Below, in pieces: positions 58,222 through 64,000 of a DNA stretch of 64,000 bases. Source of the stretch: Phycisphaerales bacterium (GTDB lineage Bacteria; Planctomycetota; Phycisphaerae; Phycisphaerales; UBA1924). Every line of letters begins with the position of its first letter. Within the stretch, counting starts at the first letter, position 1. The notes under the pieces are model-generated. The model was given only the letters and a program-made list of their open reading frames with translations. It was not told the origin of the DNA and searched no databases. The stretch lies in contig JADLFE010000004.1 in assembly GCA_020845755.1 (NCBI GenBank), positions 83,293-147,292 of the forward strand. The letters are read 5' to 3'. Position numbers and translations under genes: made by a program.

Positions 58222-59688
58222 TTATCGACCGACGGTGGCGTTGGGCGTTGAGGATGTGGCGGGCGCGGCAAGTCGTGCGGCACGGTCGCGCCAGGCGGGG
58301 ATGACGCGGTCGAGCGCGGTGCCCCGCGAGGCCTTGAGAAGGACGGTGTCACCGGGTTGGAGGCAATCGGCGGCCTGCTGAGCGTAGTTGGGGGCGGCGC
58401 GGTCGATGCATGTAAGAGGGAGCGTGCCGCCGGCGAGTGCGTATTCGTCGGCGGCGTGGCGCATGTGAGTACCGATGAGGATGATGGCGTCGAAGGCGGA
58501 GGAGCGTGCCAGGGCACAGGCGATCTCGCGGTGGCAGGATTCGGCGTGGACGCCGAGTTCGAGCATGTCTCCGAGTATGGCGATGCGCCGGGCGTGAGGG
58601 ATGGGTTCGGGGAAGAGGGATGTGAAGGTGTCGAGCGAGGCGAGCATGGACTCGGGGTTGGCGTTGTATGAGTCGTTGATGAACTGAACGCCTGACTCGC
58701 AGACTTTCTGGAGCCGCATCTCGGCGCCCTTGGCATTGGCCAGGGCGAGTTCGATGACATCCTGAGGCACGCCCATGCGGCGCGCGACGGCGACGGCGGC
58801 GGCGGCGTTCCATGCGTTGTGCCGCCCCAGGAGTGGGACGCTGTACCAGGTGCGGTCGTTGAGTCGGAAGCGGACGGAATCGGAGGCGGTCTGGATGTCG
58901 GTGATGCGGAGGTCGGCGTCGGGGGACTGGCCGAAGCGGAGGACTTTCCATCCGCCGCGGGAGGCAAGGGCGGGGAGGCGGTCGTTGATCTCGGGCGCGT
59001 CGGCGTTGATGATGGCGGTGCCGGATGGCTTGATGGCGTCGAGGAGTGCGGCGGCCTCGTCGGCGGCTCCGGAGATCGAACCGAGGCCTTCGAGGTGCTC
59101 GCGTCCGATGCTGGTGACGACGGCGATGTCGGGGCGGACGACCTGAGCGAGTTCGGCGATTTCACCTGGGGCGTTGGTGCCAACCTCGCAGAGGAGGAAC
59201 TGGTCGCCCTTCTTGGCGTTGAGGATGGTGAGGGGGACGCCGACGCGGTTGTTGAAGGATTTGGGGGAGGCGGTGCCGCGGAGGGACGTGGCGAGGAGGG
59301 CCTCGCAGAGGCGTGTGGTTGTGGTTTTGCCGTTGGAGCCTGTGACGGCGATGACACGGGTGCCATCGAGGTATGTGCGGTAGGCGGAGGCAAGTTTAAG
59401 GAGGGCGTCGCCGGAGTCTTTGACGGCAATGAGGCCGAAGTTTGGGGGGAGGGAGCGTGGGAGTTTTTCGGGTCTATCGACGACGGCGAGGGGGGAGCCG
59501 GCGGCGGCGGCATTGGCGACGAAGTCGTTGCCGTCGAGGCGTTCGCCGCGGATGGCGACGTAGATTTGAGAGGGCTTGATGGAGCGGGTGTCGTTGGAGA
59601 CGCCGAAGGGGAGCGAGGCGGGATCGGGGCGAGAGATCCACGTTCCGGCGAGGGTGGATTTGATGTTGTCGAATGTCCAGAAACTCAT
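58222..59688 (-). CDS. murF: UDP-N-acetylmuramoyl-tripeptide--D-alanyl-D-alanine ligase
   Basis: Predicted 488-residue Mur ligase adding D-Ala-D-Ala to the muropeptide precursor. The N-terminal domain has SNDTRSIKPSQIYVAIRGER; the ATP P-loop is VIAVTGSNGKTTTTRLCEAL (near residue 110); PKSFNNRVGVPLTIL, EVGTNAPGEIAELAQVVRPD and NADAPE follow; the C-terminal domain has NDSYNANPESMLASLDTF and AILGDMLELG, all typical of MurF rather than MurE. The last residues are an Ala/Ser/Thr-rich tail. No Shine-Dalgarno is evident before the ATG. With mraY it forms a cell-wall pair. Confidence 0.97.
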   Translation of the reverse strand: MSFWTFDNIKSTLAGTWISRPDPASLPFGVSNDTRSIKPSQIYVAIRGERLDGNDFVANAAAAGSPLAVVDRPEKLPRSLPPNFGLIAVKDSGDALLKLASAYRTYLDGTRVIAVTGSNGKTTTTRLCEALLATSLRGTASPKSFNNRVGVPLTILNAKKGDQFLLCEVGTNAPGEIAELAQVVRPDIAVVTSIGREHLEGLGSISGAADEAAALLDAIKPSGTAIINADAPEINDRLPALASRGGWKVLRFGQSPDADLRITDIQTASDSVRFRLNDRTWYSVPLLGRHNAWNAAAAVAVARRMGVPQDVIELALANAKGAEMRLQKVCESGVQFINDSYNANPESMLASLDTFTSLFPEPIPHARRIAILGDMLELGVHAESCHREIACALARSSAFDAIILIGTHMRHAADEYALAGGTLPLTCIDRAAPNYAQQAADCLQPGDTVLLKASRGTALDRVIPAWRDRAARLAAPATSSTPNATVGR

Positions 59689-59830
59689 GGGGGTGGATCC
59701 GTGCGAGGTTTCGGGAGTGTATGTGGTGGTTGATTATCGAGTGGAATGGTTCAGGGAGTGCAAAGGAGGGGCGTGTATTGGCGCGGGTCGAGTGCAGATC
59801 CCGGTATGATCGGTCGTGATCGGAGAGAGG

Positions 59831-59837
59831 AAAGGAG
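59831..59837 (+). promoter_or_regulatory. Shine-Dalgarno AAAGGAG deciding the mscS start
   Basis: AAAGGAG ends seven bases before the ATG at 59845. The reading frame stays open 33 codons upstream, but only this ATG has a good ribosome binding site. Confidence 0.65.
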
Positions 59838-59844
59838 CGGGTGG

Positions 59845-60789
59845 ATGGGAGTCGGGCGGATGGAGATGATCGAGGCGATGTCGGCGGGGGTTGTCGGCCA
59901 GTCGGGCGACGGGAAGGACGCGGCGTCGGGGGTCGGGCCGGAGACGGTGGTGTCGTCGGTTCAGAAGATGGTCGATCCGCTGGTGTCGTGGGTGTATGGG
60001 AACTGGTTCAACGTGGTGGGCGCGATCCTGCTGCTCTTCCTGGCGTGGGTGATGTCGCGCTGGGTTCGGAGGGCGGTGCTGCGCGGTCTGGAGCGGGCGA
60101 AGTTTGATCGGACGCTGGCGAAGTTCTTTGCGAACACGCTGCGGTGGATTGTGCTGGCGGTCGCGGTGCTGGCGTGCCTTGGGACGTTTGGCTTCAACGT
60201 GACGAGCTTTGCGGCGGTGCTGGGTGCCGTGGGGCTTGCGATCGGGCTTGGGTTCCAGGGATCGCTGTCGAATCTGGCGGCGGGTGTGTTGCTGCTGGTT
60301 TTCAGGCCGTTCAAGATCGGCGATTCGGTTGTGGTGGGTGGGCAGACGGGGATCGTGGACGGGATCGACCTGTTCACGACGAACCTGGATACGCCGGACG
60401 GTCGGCGGATCATCATGCCCAACAGCGCGATCTTCGGATCGACGATCGAGAACACGACGCACCACCCGATCCGGCGCACGATGCTGCAGGTGACGGTGTC
60501 GGGGGCGGCGGACATCAGCGAGGTTCGGGCGACGTTCCAGGGGCTGGTCGAGCGAGTGACCCGCGAGGTGCCGGGCGCGAAGCATGAGCCGGCGCCGATC
60601 GCGGTGATGACGGACATGGCGGGCGGGCTGGTGTGGCAACTGTCGGTGTGGGGCGAAGGGGCGGCGTTGGGCGTGATCCGCGAGCGGTTGATCGAATTGA
60701 CGCGGGACGCGATCGTGGAGATGAAGGCGGGTGTGCCGCGGGCGTGTATGGATGTGGTTGTCGCGAGGGAAGATGTGAAGGGGAGATAG
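59845..60789 (+). CDS. mscS: small-conductance mechanosensitive channel (MscS family)
   Basis: Predicted 314-residue channel that opens under membrane tension to release solutes. Three helices: about 52-70 (VVGAILLLFLAWVMSRWV), 95-113 (WIVLAVAVLACLGTFGF) and the pore helix 118-155 with AAVLGAVGLAIGLGFQGSLS and NLAAGVLLLVFRPFKIGD. The following beta-domain motif TNLDTPDGRRIIMPNSAIF is the MscS signature. Compact length (E. coli MscS is 286). The ATG is set by the AAAGGAG site; upstream codons in frame are poorly supported. It is divergent from murF with a 156-base gap. Confidence 0.93.
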   Translation: MGVGRMEMIEAMSAGVVGQSGDGKDAASGVGPETVVSSVQKMVDPLVSWVYGNWFNVVGAILLLFLAWVMSRWVRRAVLRGLERAKFDRTLAKFFANTLRWIVLAVAVLACLGTFGFNVTSFAAVLGAVGLAIGLGFQGSLSNLAAGVLLLVFRPFKIGDSVVVGGQTGIVDGIDLFTTNLDTPDGRRIIMPNSAIFGSTIENTTHHPIRRTMLQVTVSGAADISEVRATFQGLVERVTREVPGAKHEPAPIAVMTDMAGGLVWQLSVWGEGAALGVIRERLIELTRDAIVEMKAGVPRACMDVVVAREDVKGR

Positions 60790-60900
60790 AGGCATTTGGC
60801 GGTTGGAAAGAGAAGACGAGTGGTCAGGTGGTCGGCGGTGGATGGTCGGATGTGACAGTGAACATGACGGCGTGAGCAGCGCGTGCATAAGGCGATCGAC

Positions 60901-63744
60901 ATGAAGAGCAAGCGAGCGGGCGTGAAGGGCGGCGTGCGTGGGCTTCTGATCGCGGCGGCGTGGAGCGCAATGTCGTTGAGCGGCGTTGCTCGCGCGGGCG
61001 ATGAGCACGTGCTGTGGTACAGCAAGCCGGCGGATGTTGAGTCGGGGTGGACCAGCGCGCTGCCGATCGGCAACGGGCGACTGGGCGCGATGGTGTTCGG
61101 CGGGGTGACGCTGGAGCGGTTGCAGTTGAATGAGGACACGGTGTGGGCCGGGCCGCCTGTGCCGGAGCAGCCGGAGAGCGCGGCGGCTGGCGTGCAGGAA
61201 GCGCGGAGGCTGTTGTGGGAGGGGAAGATCGCGGAGGCGGAGCGGGTGGTGAAGGAGAAGGTGCTCGGGCCGCGGATCAGCCCGAGGAGCCACCAGACGC
61301 TGGGCGATCTGTTTGTCGAGATGGTTGATGCTGGCGGGAAGCCGGGGCTGTCGCGTGACGTGGGTGGGTGGAAGCGGAGCGAAGTGATCGCACTGAAGGA
61401 CGGCAAGGTTGCGACGCCGGCGGAGTGGACGGGCGCGGCGATGGATGACGCGAAGTGGGGCGACGCGGATGGCGAGAAGGGGATGAGTATCCCCGAGCGT
61501 TCGACGGTGGTGTTCCGCACGGCGGTGGAATTGAGCGAGGACGAGGCCGCGATGGGCAGCAAGGGCGCGGTGATCGAACTCTCGCCGATCGACGACCAGA
61601 GCGCGGTGTTTATCAACGGCGTGGAGGTCGGGAGGACGACGGCGTGGAACGAGGCGTTCAGGCTTGATATCAAGGGCGGGACGCTCAAGGCGGGGAAGAA
61701 CACGATCGCGGTTGCGGCGACGAACATCGGCGGCGTGGGGCGGATGGCGGCGCGGGTGAAGATCTCCTCCCCCACTCTTACCGAGGGGTACAAGCGCTCG
61801 CTCGACATGCGCACGGGCGAAGCGACGACGGAGTTCGTGCTTGACGGCGTGCGTTATACGCGGCGTGTGGTGGCGAGCAAGCCGGGCGAGGTCGTCGCGA
61901 TGGAAATCGAGGCCAGCGCCGCGGGCAAACTGAACTTTGATACGTGGCTGTGGCGACAGATGGATGCGCGGTTCGCGATCGAGGGAAACGAACTGCACAT
62001 GACGGGGCGGGCGTCGCAGGGGACGGATCAGAACGGGATGGCGAGGCACCCGGGCGTGGCATTTGACAGCGTGGCGCGGGTGATCGCGCCTGGCGCGACG
62101 GTCAAGAGCGAGAACGGCCGGCTGCACGTGCGCGGCGCGACGAAGGCGACGATCGTGCTGGCGGCGAGGACGAACTACAACGCTGAAGATCCCAAGCGGG
62201 CGCTGGATCTTGACCGGGCGAAGGCGTGCCGCGAGCAGATTGATCGCGCGGGGATTGAGTATGCGAAGATTCGCGGCGCGGCGGCGAAGGATCACGGGTC
62301 GCTGTACGGGCGCGTGGACCTGACGCTGGCGAGCAGCAAGAACACCGAAGCGACGGACGAGCGGCTGGCGAAGGTGCGCACGGGAGGGACGGACGTCGGG
62401 CTCGAGGAACTGATATTCAACTACGGGCGGTACCTCTTGATCGGGTCGTCGCGCCCCGGTGACATGCCGGCGAACCTCCAGGGGATCTGGAACGAGCACA
62501 TCGATGCGCCGTGGAACGCGGACTATCACACGAACATCAACCTGCAGATGAACTACTGGCCGGCGGAGGTGTGCGACCTGTCGGAGTGCGCCGAGCCATT
62601 GTTCTGGTATATCGAGGGCGTTCGCCCGGCGGGACGTGTGATGGCTTCACGGCTGGGATCGAGCGGTTTTACGATGGCGCACGAGGGGGACATCTGGCTG
62701 TGGACGGCGGCGATCGGCGAGCCGGTGTATGGGATGTGGCCGCACGGCGCGGGATGGAGTGCAACACACTTCACCGAGCACTGGCGGTTCACGCGTGACA
62801 AGGAGTTTCTGGCCAAGCATGCGTACCCGATGCTGCGCGAGTGCTGCGAGTTTTATCTCGGCTGGCTGTCGCCGGACCCCAAGACGGGCGAATTGGTGAG
62901 CGGGCCGGAGACGTCGCCGGAGAATTCGTATTCGAAGAACGGCGTTGGCGGGACGCAGTCGATGGGCGGGGCGATGAGCCAGGAGATCATCGAGCAGGTG
63001 TTCCGCGATTTCCTGGAGTGCGGCACGGCGCTTGGGATCAAGGACGACGAGTTTGCGGAGAAGGTGAGCGAGGCGTTGGACGCGCTGGCGCGCCCGATGA
63101 TCGGCAAGGACGGGCGGCTGATGGAATGGCGAGAGGAGTATGCCGAGCCCGAGCCGGGGCACCGGCACATGTCGCACCTGTTCGGACTGCACCCGGGGAA
63201 CACGATCACGGGCGGGACGCCGGAACTGATGAAGGCGGCGCGGAAGTCGCTGGACTATCGCCTGTCGCACGGCGGGGCGCACACGGGATGGAGCCGTGCG
63301 TGGCTGATCAACATGATGGCGCGTCTGCGTGACGGCGAAGCGGCGCACGAGAATGTGCGGCTGCTGCTCGCCAAGTCGACACTACCGAACCTATTTGACA
63401 ATCACCCGCCGTTCCAGATCGACGGGAACTTTGGTGCGACGGCGGGGATCGCGGAGATGCTGGTGCAGAGCCACGCGGGCGCGATCGAACTCCTGCCCGC
63501 GCTGCCGAGCGCGTGGAAGGACGGGAGCGTGAAGGGTCTGCGGGCGCGGGGGGCGGTGAAAGTGGATATTGCGTGGAAGGACGGGCGGCTGGAGAGCGCG
63601 ACGCTGACACCGGATGTGGATGGGGAGGTCGTGGTGCGGGCGGGCTGGCGGATCTCGTGCGGCGAGGAGTGGGCGGCGGCGGGTGAGGTGCTGAAGGTCA
63701 AGGGAAAGAAGGGAGAGAAGTTGCTGGTGAAGAGGGCGGAGTAG
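60901..63744 (+). CDS. exported GH95 alpha-L-fucosidase-like glycoside hydrolase with inserted beta-sandwich domain
   Basis: Predicted 947-residue secreted enzyme releasing terminal L-fucose (or related L-galactose) from glycans. Signal peptide about 1-33 (SLSGVARA). The GH95 N-terminal domain begins [20 protein letters not shown]; the catalytic (alpha/alpha)6 barrel has [18 protein letters not shown] (about 537-555), Glu in SGPETSPEN (about 670) and Asp in [10 protein letters not shown] (about 838), corresponding to the known catalytic Asn/Glu/Asp residues of the family. Between about 155 and 285 an extra domain interrupts the N-terminal beta-sandwich. I prefer ATG 60901 (AAGG nine bases upstream, clean signal) over GTG 60883. 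Confidence 0.9.
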   Translation: MKSKRAGVKGGVRGLLIAAAWSAMSLSGVARAGDEHVLWYSKPADVESGWTSALPIGNGRLGAMVFGGVTLERLQLNEDTVWAGPPVPEQPESAAAGVQEARRLLWEGKIAEAERVVKEKVLGPRISPRSHQTLGDLFVEMVDAGGKPGLSRDVGGWKRSEVIALKDGKVATPAEWTGAAMDDAKWGDADGEKGMSIPERSTVVFRTAVELSEDEAAMGSKGAVIELSPIDDQSAVFINGVEVGRTTAWNEAFRLDIKGGTLKAGKNTIAVAATNIGGVGRMAARVKISSPTLTEGYKRSLDMRTGEATTEFVLDGVRYTRRVVASKPGEVVAMEIEASAAGKLNFDTWLWRQMDARFAIEGNELHMTGRASQGTDQNGMARHPGVAFDSVARVIAPGATVKSENGRLHVRGATKATIVLAARTNYNAEDPKRALDLDRAKACREQIDRAGIEYAKIRGAAAKDHGSLYGRVDLTLASSKNTEATDERLAKVRTGGTDVGLEELIFNYGRYLLIGSSRPGDMPANLQGIWNEHIDAPWNADYHTNINLQMNYWPAEVCDLSECAEPLFWYIEGVRPAGRVMASRLGSSGFTMAHEGDIWLWTAAIGEPVYGMWPHGAGWSATHFTEHWRFTRDKEFLAKHAYPMLRECCEFYLGWLSPDPKTGELVSGPETSPENSYSKNGVGGTQSMGGAMSQEIIEQVFRDFLECGTALGIKDDEFAEKVSEALDALARPMIGKDGRLMEWREEYAEPEPGHRHMSHLFGLHPGNTITGGTPELMKAARKSLDYRLSHGGAHTGWSRAWLINMMARLRDGEAAHENVRLLLAKSTLPNLFDNHPPFQIDGNFGATAGIAEMLVQSHAGAIELLPALPSAWKDGSVKGLRARGAVKVDIAWKDGRLESATLTPDVDGEVVVRAGWRISCGEEWAAAGEVLKVKGKKGEKLLVKRAE

Positions 63745-63885
63745 CAGCGCGCGTAGAATGTGGCCGCTCTTTGACAACCCGTGCTCGCGGAATGAGAGCT
63801 TTGATGACCGGGCACCGGCCGATATGGGAGGCTGGTGGCACCAGTAGGCGCATCTCAGATCACCAATGGATCATTTGTTTTTCTT

Positions 63886-64000
63886 GGGGCCGAAATGGAT
63901 TCGACCGGATCGGGAACGCTTGTCGTGGCGCGTCCAGGAGCATGCTGGCCTGGTAAAAAGTATGCAAAAAATAATTGCTGAGCGTCCCTACGCTCTCGCG
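63886..64000 (+). ncRNA. ssrA: transfer-messenger RNA (tmRNA), 5' part, truncated by window edge
   Basis: The sequence begins GGGGCCGAAATGGATTCGAC, the conserved tRNA-like 5' end of one-piece tmRNA, and continues with GGTAAAAAGTATGCAAAAAA, which aligns with the region just before the resume codon in E. coli. The tag frame then starts at 63977: GCT GAG CGT CCC TAC GCT CTC GCG, encoding AERPYALA up to the edge, where ALA(A) is the expected ClpXP-recognised end. tmRNA rescues stalled ribosomes and tags the nascent peptide. A TTGACA hexamer at 63771 is far upstream and of doubtful relevance; the promoter is not clear. Confidence 0.95.

Noticed and set aside
59734..62529. A 931-codon open frame on the minus strand, antisense to mscS and the GH95 gene
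   Set aside because: Its translation is Arg/Pro/His-rich with no domain, and the plus strand carries two clearly recognised proteins. Long antisense frames are expected at this GC content.
1..64000. CRISPR arrays, insertion sequences, prophage or restriction-modification genes
   Set aside because: No regularly spaced repeats, transposase, integrase, phage structural or restriction genes were seen in either strand.

Overview
This window reads as chromosomal DNA of a GC-rich, aerobic, peptidoglycan-containing bacterium, most likely a planctomycete of the class Phycisphaerae. The lineage call is inferred from gene content: a DUF58/BatA/VWA cluster with a giant coiled-coil membrane protein and a prenyltransferase-repeat protein, a PEP-CTERM-like exported protein, two exported enzymes with the same EF-hand (dockerin-like) tail, NPCBM-like and GH95 proteins. 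mraY and murF show a normal peptidoglycan lipid pathway. I see no insertion sequence, prophage, CRISPR array or rRNA operon. Intergenic distances are short and many start/stop codons overlap as ATGA.

Layout. 1-3.6 kb: the 5' end of a class II aldolase/dehydrogenase for rhamnulose-1-phosphate faces away from lutABC (lactate oxidation); together they suggest deoxysugar to lactaldehyde to lactate to pyruvate. 3.7-9.5 kb: PreA-like dehydrogenase, prfA, a NatAB-type ABC exporter and a methyltransferase whose 3' end overlaps the RNase P RNA gene and its terminator (minus strand, 9.44-9.88 kb). 9.9-13.6 kb: a degenerate Gfo/Idh-like protein and an exported prolyl oligopeptidase. 13.6-22.8 kb: a minus-strand hydrogenase block, transcribed hyaA-hyaB-hyaC-hyaD then hypF-hypC-hypD-hypE. 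The small subunit has the six-cysteine signature of O2-tolerant group 1d enzymes. hypA and hypB are absent.

23-32 kb: tRNA-Met(CAU), a CyaB-like CYTH protein, a short beta-carbonic-anhydrase-like protein, a zinc-ribbon protein, a four-gene minus-strand nonulosonic acid (sialic/legionaminic-type) cluster (methyltransferase, neuA-like, neuB-like, GT-B protein), and typA. 32-43.5 kb: exported and envelope proteins (PEP-CTERM-like protein, large secreted unknown, GT9 glycosyltransferase, M14 carboxypeptidase, gamma-glutamyltransferase, SGNH hydrolase), pfkA and a small anchored protein.

43.6-56.6 kb: a six-gene plus-strand cluster, DUF58, BatA-like, VWA/GATase-like, a 1435-residue DUF4175-like coiled-coil protein, prenyltransferase-repeat protein and NPCBM-like protein. 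It resembles MoxR/VWA clusters but has no MoxR ATPase here; it is the best candidate for an under-described system. 56.9-64 kb: mraY and murF, an MscS channel, a GH95 alpha-L-fucosidase-like enzyme with an inserted beta-sandwich domain, and the 5' part of tmRNA (ssrA) at the window end. All functions are inferred from translated sequence; no database search was run.
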